From: Neobacillus bataviensis LMG 21833 | Lineage (GTDB): Bacteria > Bacillota > Bacilli > Bacillales > Cytobacillaceae | Direction of reading: 5' to 3' | Assembly: GCF_000307875.1 (NCBI RefSeq) | Contig: NZ_AJLS01000137.1 | Coordinates: forward strand, 79,197-143,196 | DNA length: 64,000 nt | Part shown: positions 54,345 through 64,000 of the stretch, piece by piece | How positions within the stretch are numbered: the stretch's first letter is position 1 | Layout of the letters: every line of letters starts with the position of its first letter | Made by a program: the position numbers and the translations under genes | The notes under the pieces: generated by a model | Told to the model about the DNA's origin: nothing | Database searches by the model: none | What the model saw: the letters and a program-made list of their open reading frames with translations, nothing else

Positions 54345-54759
54345 AGGGATTCCCCCTATTATTTCTCCAGATTTGATGAAGATTTTAATGGAAATGGGGC
54401 ATGGTGATGAAATTGTCCTTGCAGACGGGAATTTTCCGGCTGCAAGTCATGCCGCACGTTTAATTAATGGGAATGGACATGGAGTTCCAGAGTTTTTGAC
54501 CGCCATCTTGCAATTTTTTCCGCTGGATACATATGTCAAAAGTCCGGTTATGCTAATGAATCCTGTTGAGGGTGATGAGGAACCCGTAATTTGGCAGGAA
54601 TACGATGAAATTGTAACTAAAATGAGTTCTTGCCCTATTCAAATTGAGAAACTTGAAAGAATGGATTTTTACGAACGGAGCAAGGCTGCCTATGCCATAC
54701 TTGCTACAAGTGAACGAGTACCCTATGGGAATATAATTTTGAAAAAAGGCGTGCTATAA
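54337..54759 (+). CDS. fucU: L-fucose mutarotase (RbsD/FucU family)
   Basis: A 140-residue FucU-type protein. M-L-K-G-I-P-P-I-I-S-P-D-L and M-G-H-G-D-E-I-V-L-A-D-G-N-F-P are diagnostic, with the catalytic His in G-H-G-D and an N-terminal block shared with E. coli FucU. It interconverts alpha- and beta-L-fucopyranose, feeding the anomer-specific dehydrogenase. It overlaps the hydrolase gene by 8 bp and is the last gene of the operon, followed by a 14-bp-stem terminator. Confidence 0.94.
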   Translation: MLKGIPPIISPDLMKILMEMGHGDEIVLADGNFPAASHAARLINGNGHGVPEFLTAILQFFPLDTYVKSPVMLMNPVEGDEEPVIWQEYDEIVTKMSSCPIQIEKLERMDFYERSKAAYAILATSERVPYGNIILKKGVL

Positions 54760-54820
54760 TTTAAATGATTTATAGATGAAGATTTCTTTGGGGTTTACTA
54801 GTTTTGAGTTGAAAGGAATG

Positions 54821-54856
54821 AGAAATCCAACCCATTTAGAATGGGTTGGATTTTCT
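54821..54856 (+). terminator. Terminator after the fucose operon
   Basis: A 14-bp perfect stem (54823-54836 with 54840-54853), a 3-nt loop, then a T tract. Confidence 0.85.
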
Positions 54857-54861
54857 AATAA

Positions 54862-57987
<3,126 letters not shown>

Positions 57988-57991
57988 ACAT

Positions 57992-58057
57992 AGAAAAGCC
58001 TCCTTTTTTGGTTATGGTTATCTGATAATACCATACCCAAATGCGGAGGCTTTTTCT
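57992..58057. terminator. Bidirectional terminator between GH2 and the flavodoxin gene
   Basis: A long stem: AGAAAAGCCTCC (57992-58003) pairs with GGAGGCTTTTTCT (58045-58057), with a second imperfect inner stem and T runs at both ends. It separates the converging transcripts and touches the flavodoxin stop codon. Confidence 0.85.
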
Positions 58058-58527
58058 TACAGGATTGTTCTAAGCAACTCTTTCTTAACAAATCCAGTTG
58101 TCCTTTTCAAAAAAAGCTCGACAAATCTCCGGCAGCGGTCAAGATCTTTTGTTTCTAACGATATTTCGACTTTTAGCGTGACAGCTAACTGGCTGTGAAC
58201 ATAAAGCATATCGCGAAACGCATCAACTGCGCCGCAAAAATGGGGATAAAAGCTGTCGCCTGTGCCAACCACACCGGTTGCGATATGTTCCACATTCTCC
58301 GTTTCAAACGCGCGATACAGCGCGAGCATTTCAGCTGGGATTTCCCCATCACCCCATGTATACGTCCCGATAATGATCCCATCAAAAGCAGTTAAATCCT
58401 GCAAGGGAAACTGTTCAATTCGAAACAACTGAACAGTTATTTTTTTTTTGAAAAATAAATCTTTTAGAAAAGAAACCAGCTCTTCAGTATTTCCCGTTTT
58501 CGAGGTATACACAATGGCTAGATTCAT
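58057..58527 (-). CDS. Flavodoxin (RNR-associated)
   Basis: A 156-residue flavodoxin. The FMN phosphate loop is T-S-K-T-G-N-T near residue 8; aromatic and loop residues that clasp the flavin appear in G-T-Y-T-W-G-D-G-E-I-P (about 54-64) and G-T-G-D-S-F-Y. The gene overlaps the RNR beta gene by 4 bp, so it very likely donates electrons for assembling or maintaining the radical/metal cofactor of the reductase. The fold is that of a true flavodoxin rather than the shorter NrdI. Confidence 0.9.
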   Translation of the reverse strand: MNLAIVYTSKTGNTEELVSFLKDLFFKKKITVQLFRIEQFPLQDLTAFDGIIIGTYTWGDGEIPAEMLALYRAFETENVEHIATGVVGTGDSFYPHFCGAVDAFRDMLYVHSQLAVTLKVEISLETKDLDRCRRFVELFLKRTTGFVKKELLRTIL

Positions 58528-59570
58528 AGCTCATCAAAGCCATTCGATTGTGAAACCTTCGCATACGTGCGTGATTTTTGCTCGAAGAAGTCCGATTTTG
58601 TGCCGTTCATCATTTCATCACTGAACACCTGAATCCACGGCATCGGGTTACTGCGGTCCTCATATAAATTTTCCAATCCCAACTGGCGCAAACGCTTATT
58701 CGCCAGGTATTCCGTATAGCCATCGTACTCATCCAGATCAATCCCTTTTATATCTCTCAGGATAAAGGCTGCCCATTCCTTTTCCAGCTCAACGGCTTGG
58801 CCAATCGCACGATACACATACTCAATATTTTCCCGATGATTCAATTCCGGATTCTCCGTCAGCAGAATCCGGATAAACTGAGCGATGAAATAGGCGTGCT
58901 GCATTTCATCCCGTTGGATATAGCTGATCATCGTGCTCGTTTTCAGCATTTTCTGCTGGCGGGCAAGATGATAGAAAAAGGCAAAGCCTGCATAAAAATA
59001 AATCCCCTCAAGATTGATCGAGTTCACCGCCAATTGAAACAAATGCTGTGGTGTCGGATTTTCACGAAAGCATTCGTAAGCCTGCAAAATCAAATGGTTC
59101 CGCCTTTGCACGATTGGATCACTTTTAGCTTGATTAAAGCGGGTCTTCTGTTCACTTAAAGGGACAAGCGAGCTGAGAATATACGAATAGGATTCATTAT
59201 GCACCGCTTCTTGCTGGGCAATGACCGCAAAGATCGCCTTAAAGCTAGAATCCGTGACATAATCCATTACCTGCGTCATCGTTGGGGTCTGCAGGCTATC
59301 AAGCGAAGCCAGCTGCGTGTTAATTCTTAGGAAAACATCCTTCTCGGTTGCATTCAGCATGTCCCATTGTTTAATGTCATCCTGCATATTAATTTCTTGC
59401 GCCTTCCAAAAATTACCCAATAAAGTTTGATATAAATCGTACATCTGGGGGTAGGCGATGTCGTTCCAGTTCAGGAGGCCGGACGACTCGCCGTTGATGA
59501 TCCCAGTTGATTTATTAGGAAACTCCGGATTTAATAGTTTTATTTTTGCTAATGGTGCATGGGGATTCAT
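58524..59570 (-). CDS. nrdB: Class I ribonucleotide reductase, beta subunit
   Basis: A 348-residue ferritin-like radical subunit. Diiron or dimanganese ligands are visible: Asp in I-N-M-Q-D-D-I-K-Q-W, Glu/His in Q-Q-E-A-V-H-N-E-S-Y, Glu in I-N-L-E-G-I-Y, and Glu/His in R-D-E-M-Q-H. The Tyr in H-N-E-S-Y is in register with the E. coli radical tyrosine. It forms the tyrosyl radical used by the alpha subunit. It starts 27 bp after the alpha gene and shares the B12-riboswitch transcript. Length is closer to NrdB than NrdF, but Ia/Ib status is not certain. Confidence 0.93.
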   Translation of the reverse strand: MNPHAPLAKIKLLNPEFPNKSTGIINGESSGLLNWNDIAYPQMYDLYQTLLGNFWKAQEINMQDDIKQWDMLNATEKDVFLRINTQLASLDSLQTPTMTQVMDYVTDSSFKAIFAVIAQQEAVHNESYSYILSSLVPLSEQKTRFNQAKSDPIVQRRNHLILQAYECFRENPTPQHLFQLAVNSINLEGIYFYAGFAFFYHLARQQKMLKTSTMISYIQRDEMQHAYFIAQFIRILLTENPELNHRENIEYVYRAIGQAVELEKEWAAFILRDIKGIDLDEYDGYTEYLANKRLRQLGLENLYEDRSNPMPWIQVFSDEMMNGTKSDFFEQKSRTYAKVSQSNGFDEL

Positions 59571-59597
59571 TTGAAAAAACCTCCTTCATAATTTAAG

Positions 59598-61880
59598 TTA
59601 GCTTTGACACGCCTCACATTCGGCGATTTCGGTCTGCGATGTACTTCTGACATAATACGTCGTTTTTAACCCATGCCGCCAAGCTTCCAAATGCAGGTTT
59701 AATAAATCCTTCGCTTTGATATCATGGCGGACATAAAGATTAAAGCTAATCCCTTGGTCTATGTGGCGCTGGCGGGCAGCATTTTGTTTAATGCTCCAAA
59801 CTTGATCGAGTTCATGTCTGGCCCGGCGGTAATAGGGATAAGTTCGATGGGTTATATCCGGCGCCGTGACTTTGAATTTAAAGTTTTTCTTTTCCTCTGC
59901 ATATTCAACAGAATAAATCGGGTCAATCCCATCCGTAGAGCCGCCGATTTTCGCTGTGGAAGAGTTAGGCGCAATCGCCATTAACCAGCCATTGCGGATA
60001 CCGTGTTCCCCAATGTCCGTTTGCAAATCCATCCACCGGCGAGAGCGGTAATTTTTCCGCGAAAAATAAGCACCTGTTTCCCACTCGGAACCTTGAAATT
60101 CCCGATAAGCCCCTTTTTCTACCGCCAGTTCCTTGGAGGTACGAATCGTATAGTAAGCAATGTCCTCATACAGTTGATCGGCCAACTCGACCGCGGCCTC
60201 CGACTCCCAGTGAATGCCTTTAAGGGCAAGCAGATGATGCCAGCCGAACGTTCCGAGACCGATCGCGCGGAACTTTTGATTAGTTACCTGGGCCTGTCCA
60301 ACCGAAATGGTATTTAAATCGATGACGTTATCCAACATTCTGACTTGAATGCGGGTCAATCGTTCTAGCACTCCGGCCGGAATCGCTTTTGCGAGATTAA
60401 TAGACGATAGATTGCAAACCACGAAATCGCCAGGCTTGCGAACGATGACGATGTTCCCGTCTTCATCCAGATATTCGTTGACAATGGTGGTCGCCGACAT
60501 ATTTTGTGCGATTTCCGTACAGAGATTGCTGCAATAAATCGAGGTGCGTCCCGCACCAACCAGATGCTTATTTGGATTTTGCCGATTCACTTCGTCCCGG
60601 TAGAACATATAGGGAGTACCGGTTTCTAACTGGGATACCATAATCCGCGCCATGATATCCATCGCCCTGTACGTTTTCCGCGGCAGCAACGGATGGGCAG
60701 CGGCTTCTTCGTACTTTTTTGAAAAATAAAGATGGTCGGTTTCATCATAAAAATCCTCGAGTCCGAGGGGTGCACCGTTTCCATCCTTCCAGCCCATATA
60801 TTGCTTAACCTGGTGCGGGCAAAACGTATGCCACTCGCCGATACTTCTTCCGCTCTCGTCGGTTTCTTGTAGTTTTTTCATAAAAAGATCAGGTATCGTC
60901 ACGCCGGTAAAAATATCATGGGCTTTGCGGCGTTCATCGCCATTATTCGTTTTCAAATCGAGAAAGCCGTTCATGATATCTTTATGGAACACATCCAAGT
61001 ACACGGCAATAGCACCTTGCCGCTGCCCAAGCTGATCGACGCTGACGGCCGTATCATTGACCAATTTAATCCACGGTACAACCCCCGAAGAGTTGCCTTT
61101 GAATTTTTTAATATCAGAACCAAGGGCGCGGACTTTTCCGTAATAGAGTCCAATACCGCCGCCATCTTTACTTAAGCGGGCGATATCCCAATTATTTAAA
61201 TAAATGCCGTCCAGTGAATCGTCGACCGTATCAATAAAGCAGGAGGAAAGCTGGCCGAAGCTTTTGCCGGCATTCGCGAGTGTCGGCGTGGCAACGGTCA
61301 TGTAGAGATTACTTAATGCCCAATAAGCCTCTTTCACTAGGTGCAGCCGTTTAGATGGATTTTCGTTCTGCATGATGGTCATCGCAATAATCATGAATCG
61401 CTCTTGCGGAAGTTCGTACATATTTCGCTCATGATCGTGGGCAAGATAGCGATCCGCCAGTAAAAATAAACCGATGTAGGTAAAAAGGGTATCCCGCTCC
61501 GGGGCAATCTCACTAGCTAATTCATCAATTTCCTCTTTCGTATAACGGCTTAATAGAGTGTTAGAATAAATGCCGACATCCGTTAATTGTTTAATGAGTT
61601 GAAAAAAATCCCCGTATGTAAGCTTGCGGTCATATCCACGGTTCGATGCCGCCTGTTGATATAGTTCATTTAAATAAAGCCTTGCCGCGACAAACGTCCA
61701 ATCAGGCTGATCCATCGCGATCTGATTGACCGCATACAGGAGCGCATGCTGGCCGACATCTGTCGCGTCCCAGTCTCTAATTTGTTTTTCAAGCTTCGTA
61801 GTATCCAATTGATAGTTTTCAGAAGCTTGTTTGATACAATCTAGTACCATTTGAATTTCCCCATTTACCTTCGTGTTCAT
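59598..61880 (-). CDS. nrdA: Class I ribonucleotide reductase, alpha subunit
   Basis: A 760-residue catalytic subunit reducing ribonucleoside diphosphates. Active-site cysteines are in G-Q-L-S-S-C-F, S-N-L-C-T-E-I and V-V-C-N-L-S-S-I-N-L, the dithiol tail is C-E-A-C at the C-terminus, and the catalytic dyad region is P-N-S-S-T-A-K. The N-terminus keeps only the later part of an ATP-cone-like domain (L-D-T-T-K-L-E-K-Q-I), suggesting altered allostery. AAGGAG lies before the ATG. It is preceded on the minus strand by a terminator and a cobalamin riboswitch, so expression should fall when B12 is plentiful and a B12-dependent reductase elsewhere can take over. Confidence 0.93.
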   Translation of the reverse strand: MNTKVNGEIQMVLDCIKQASENYQLDTTKLEKQIRDWDATDVGQHALLYAVNQIAMDQPDWTFVAARLYLNELYQQAASNRGYDRKLTYGDFFQLIKQLTDVGIYSNTLLSRYTKEEIDELASEIAPERDTLFTYIGLFLLADRYLAHDHERNMYELPQERFMIIAMTIMQNENPSKRLHLVKEAYWALSNLYMTVATPTLANAGKSFGQLSSCFIDTVDDSLDGIYLNNWDIARLSKDGGGIGLYYGKVRALGSDIKKFKGNSSGVVPWIKLVNDTAVSVDQLGQRQGAIAVYLDVFHKDIMNGFLDLKTNNGDERRKAHDIFTGVTIPDLFMKKLQETDESGRSIGEWHTFCPHQVKQYMGWKDGNGAPLGLEDFYDETDHLYFSKKYEEAAAHPLLPRKTYRAMDIMARIMVSQLETGTPYMFYRDEVNRQNPNKHLVGAGRTSIYCSNLCTEIAQNMSATTIVNEYLDEDGNIVIVRKPGDFVVCNLSSINLAKAIPAGVLERLTRIQVRMLDNVIDLNTISVGQAQVTNQKFRAIGLGTFGWHHLLALKGIHWESEAAVELADQLYEDIAYYTIRTSKELAVEKGAYREFQGSEWETGAYFSRKNYRSRRWMDLQTDIGEHGIRNGWLMAIAPNSSTAKIGGSTDGIDPIYSVEYAEEKKNFKFKVTAPDITHRTYPYYRRARHELDQVWSIKQNAARQRHIDQGISFNLYVRHDIKAKDLLNLHLEAWRHGLKTTYYVRSTSQTEIAECEACQS

Positions 61881-61897
61881 AGTTCTATCTCCTTCAA

Positions 61898-61930
61898 TAA
61901 AAAAATCCGCTCAGGGAAACCTGAGCGGAT
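61898..61930 (-). terminator. Riboswitch expression-platform terminator before nrdA
   Basis: ATCCGCTCAGG (61905-61915) pairs perfectly with CCTGAGCGGAT (61920-61930) around GAAA, followed on the minus strand by T7 and then the nrdA ribosome site. Position between aptamer and gene fits transcriptional control. Confidence 0.85.
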
Positions 61931-62015
61931 GAAACGGATCACTGCACAAAAGGAAAAATAGACTCCTGCCTGCTGCCACCGTTCATCCTCTCAATCCCCG
62001 AAGAGGTGAAACTTT

Positions 62016-62201
62016 CTTAAGAAAGACAGGTCTCCTGACTTATGCTTCATCCTACTCCTGAGTCCTTCCCGTATAAGCGTCTATGTTCATAAACTCTCTC
62101 ATACAGTGGCTTGCTCATTTCGTCAGCATTTACAGTTGCGGGGGCAGTTCCAGATTCACACCGGATTCCCTTTTAAGCCGCTAGTGGCATCTTTTCCTAA
62201 G
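62016..62201 (-). ncRNA. Cobalamin (B12) riboswitch
   Basis: On the minus strand the conserved core reads GGGAATCCGGTG, then GAACTGCCCCCGCAACTGTA, the B12 box, and near the 3' end AGTCAGGAGACCTGTC, the standard closing motif. The flanks CTTAGGAAAAG (62191-62201) and CTTTCTTAAG (62016-62025) can form P1. It controls nrdA, nrdB and the flavodoxin gene together with the terminator at 61898-61930. Confidence 0.93.
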
Positions 62202-62266
62202 GTAAATACAATATATAGTTTTATTTTAAAGAAACTAAACAATATGTAGATAATAAACTAGAATTA

Positions 62267-62295
62267 ATCATAGTATACTCTATTTGAAATGACAA
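62267..62295 (-). promoter_or_regulatory. Promoter of the RNR operon
   Basis: On the minus strand, TTGTCA (62290-62295), a 17-nt spacer and TATGAT (62267-62272), about 65 bp before the riboswitch aptamer. Confidence 0.6.
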
Positions 62296-62310
62296 GTATT
62301 TTATTCGTGG

Positions 62311-62449
62311 GTGAAGCAAGGGACGGTTCTCCTGCATCATTTTCCCTTTATTCCTATTAGCGTCATTCTCGGCTGTTTGTATGCACTGAGGGCGACCCTT
62401 TTTGTTCAGATATTGCTCTGTGAAGCGCAAGAACCGTCCCCTGCTTCAC
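62311..62449. repeat. 139-bp inverted-repeat element (MITE/REP-like)
   Basis: GTGAAGCAAGGGACGGTTCT (62311-62330) matches the reverse complement of 62430-62449 at 19 of 20 positions. The interior holds no credible gene. Ends of the type GGGACGGTTCT recur in many Bacillus genomes as dispersed elements (recalled, not searched). Both the riboswitch promoter and the kinase lie outside it. Confidence 0.65.
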
Positions 62450-62597
62450 TATTTTTAAAATTTACATGATTTAAATAATTTTTTATAATAGAATAAACGT
62501 TAATAGGATAAATTACCTTGATTTAACTGTGCGTAAGTTCCTATTTATCCAATGCCAAATCGTTTTTGTCTTGATCATGAAGCCAAGGAGTTTTTCT

Positions 62598-63905
62598 ATG
62601 AATCTAGATGTTGACATTATTTTATATCAAGTAGTTGTTGTCCTCTTGCCAATCTCCGTCTATCATTTATTTTTTCATGAACAAGACAGTGAGCGGAGAA
62701 AACCCCTATCAAAACTTTCCTTCATACTGATTATTATTCTAGTACTTGCGATGTCGTTCCCAGCGAAGTTTTCTGCGGGGTATATATATGATTTTAGAAT
62801 CGTCCCCTTTATTATTGCTTTTGTATATGGCGGAACCTTTCCAGGATTACTGAGCACGGCAGTTCTTTTAGGGTATCGTTATTTCATTGGCGGAGATGGT
62901 TTTTATATCGTTTTAATCAATTATTCGCTCACTTGCATCGTTTTCATTTTGATGCAAGATCAATATGAGCTTTTTAAAAAGAAAAATAAGTTAATGTTTG
63001 TTAGTTCTGTGTTTTGGGCTAACACAATCATTGTTATCCTCACGCTACTGACAAAAAATCAATTGGCGCAAATTCCCTTTATGTTTGGGTTTTATTTTAT
63101 TACGTGGATCTGCTTACTGATGGTTATTTTTATCATGGAAAATGTCAATCAGCAAACTGAAATGCGGGAGAAATTACAAAAGGATGAACGTTTAAATGTA
63201 ATCAGTCAGCTGGCCGCTTCGGTTGCCCATGAGGTCAGAAATCCATTAACATCCGTTCGTGGCTTTTTACAGTTAATGCGAGAGGACGAGAATTTAAAAA
63301 ATGAACAGAAACATTATATTGAGATTGCCTTAACGGAACTTGACCATGCGCAATCGATTATTAATGATTATCTGTCCCTAGCCAAACCGAATACAGAAGG
63401 TTTGACGATTGTCCATATTTCGGAAGAGGTGAGGAAGACGGTCGCACTCATGACCTCATATTCAAATATCCAAAATATCTCCATTCAAATGAATGTGCAA
63501 GATGGGCTTTATATAAAAGGAAATAAAGGCGAAATGAAGCAGGTTTTAGTCAATATTATCAAAAATGGGATTGAAGCATTGGAGACAGGCGGGGATCTTC
63601 ATGTTCATACATTTGAAGCGGGCGGAGAGATTGTTATCCAAATCATTGACAGTGGCAAAGGGATGACAAAGAGCCAGCTAGCCAGATTAGGAACGCCTTT
63701 TTATACAACAAAAGAAAAGGGTACCGGTGTGGGATTAACCATTTCCTTTCAACTTATTCACGCCATGAAAGGGGTCATTTCGGTAGAAAGCCATTTAGGG
63801 CAGGGGACAGCCTTTACGATCCGGTTCCCAAGCTTGCCCGACCCCAGCACGGCCGGAAGTTTGTCGAATAGGGATGAGATTTTAAATCGTGAGAATATCA
63901 GTTGA
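62598..63905 (+). CDS. KinB-like membrane sensor histidine kinase
   Basis: A 435-residue kinase from the ATG at 62598, chosen because AAGGAG lies 7 bp upstream; earlier in-frame starts (62529, 62577) lack one. Five or six N-terminal helices (about residues 5-190) form a 5TMR-LYT-like sensor. Next come the HisKA segment with phospho-acceptor His211 in V-A-H-E-V-R-N-P-L and the HATPase N, G1 and G2 boxes (I-I-K-N-G-I-E-A, D-S-G-K-G-M, G-T-G-V-G-L). It resembles the sporulation-type kinases feeding Spo0F in Bacillus, but no response regulator adjoins it and the signal is unknown. A terminator follows directly. Confidence 0.9.
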   Translation: MNLDVDIILYQVVVVLLPISVYHLFFHEQDSERRKPLSKLSFILIIILVLAMSFPAKFSAGYIYDFRIVPFIIAFVYGGTFPGLLSTAVLLGYRYFIGGDGFYIVLINYSLTCIVFILMQDQYELFKKKNKLMFVSSVFWANTIIVILTLLTKNQLAQIPFMFGFYFITWICLLMVIFIMENVNQQTEMREKLQKDERLNVISQLAASVAHEVRNPLTSVRGFLQLMREDENLKNEQKHYIEIALTELDHAQSIINDYLSLAKPNTEGLTIVHISEEVRKTVALMTSYSNIQNISIQMNVQDGLYIKGNKGEMKQVLVNIIKNGIEALETGGDLHVHTFEAGGEIVIQIIDSGKGMTKSQLARLGTPFYTTKEKGTGVGLTISFQLIHAMKGVISVESHLGQGTAFTIRFPSLPDPSTAGSLSNRDEILNRENIS

Positions 63906-63909
63906 ATGG

Positions 63910-63935
63910 AGAGGCCAGTAAAGGCCTCTTTTTTT
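63910..63935 (+). terminator. Terminator after the sensor kinase
   Basis: AGAGGCC (63910-63916) pairs with GGCCTCT (63923-63929), a 6-nt loop, then T7. Confidence 0.85.
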
Positions 63936-63970
63936 AAGAGATAAGAAAGTATAAATTTCGACGTTGAGAA

Positions 63971-64000
63971 TTGTCCAGCTCCAGCGCCCTAGCGGCTAGT
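63971..64000. repeat. Edge of a probable dispersed Bacillus repeat
   Basis: TTGTCCAGCTCCAGCGCCCT followed by AGCGGCTAGT is GC-rich against its AT-rich surroundings and resembles the start of a palindromic intergenic repeat common in Bacillaceae genomes (recalled from memory). It runs off the window. Confidence 0.45.

Noticed and set aside
62221..62430. Minus-strand open frame of 69 codons
   Set aside because: It lies across the inverted-repeat element and the RNR promoter and has no ribosome site.

Overview
The window is a low-GC Gram-positive chromosome segment, most probably from a Bacillaceae member (a Neobacillus/Bacillus-like soil or gut organism; the genus cannot be fixed from sequence alone). 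Evidence: LplB/YtcP/LplA-type ABC importers paired with YesM/YesN, YesL (DUF624) and AraC regulators, Bacillus-style Shine-Dalgarno sites and rho-independent terminators, a KinB-like sensor kinase, and a cobalamin riboswitch on a class I ribonucleotide reductase operon.

About 58 kb (1-57987) is one large glycan-utilisation island, almost entirely on the + strand. Region 1 (1-16507): the end of a xylose-isomerase-like TIM barrel gene, a YhcH-family protein, Cys-type sulfatase 1 and its radical-SAM maturase (anSME), a LacI regulator, a Gfo/Idh/MocA oxidoreductase, YesL, importer cassette 1, sulfatase 2, a GH35 beta-galactosidase and sulfatase 3. Region 2 (16508-27304): an unusual 447-bp leader, importer cassette 2, an (alpha/alpha)6 glycosidase-like protein, a second Gfo/Idh/MocA protein and a YesM/YesN two-component system. 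Region 3 (27365-33613): a GalNAc catabolic operon (ROK kinase, AgaS, NagA, LacC, LacD, GntR). Region 4 (33651-54759): a fucose regulon with LacI 2, a GH29 fucosidase, a membrane-anchored protein of unknown function, a membrane-bound AraC regulator, importer cassette 3, GH110 alpha-galactosidase, GH95 fucosidase, a third Gfo/Idh/MocA protein, a second YesL, and a complete non-phosphorylating L-fucose pathway. A GH2 beta-galactosidase (54898-57987) closes the island.

None of the sulfatases or glycosidases has a visible signal peptide, while three lipoprotein-dependent importers are present without any ATPase gene. The inferred strategy is import first: intact sulfated, fucosylated, galactose-capped oligosaccharides are taken up and then desulfated, defucosylated and degalactosylated in the cytoplasm. 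Fucose would go to pyruvate plus lactate, and GalNAc through tagatose bisphosphate to triose phosphates. Galactose, fucose, GalNAc and sulfate together with GH110 (blood-group-B type activity) point to mucin O-glycans or blood-group-like glycans, though marine sulfated galactans or fucans are not excluded.

Regulation can be read from the DNA. Two near-identical 17-bp operators flank the LacI 1 targets. A TGTTATCGATAACA operator family marks the LacI 2 (fucose) targets. Three copies of a 31-bp promoter/operator element mark probable targets of the GntR regulator.

The last 6 kb is unrelated housekeeping DNA: a minus-strand class I RNR alpha/beta/flavodoxin operon behind a cobalamin riboswitch and terminator, a 139-bp inverted-repeat element, a KinB-like histidine kinase, and the edge of what looks like a dispersed Bacillus repeat.
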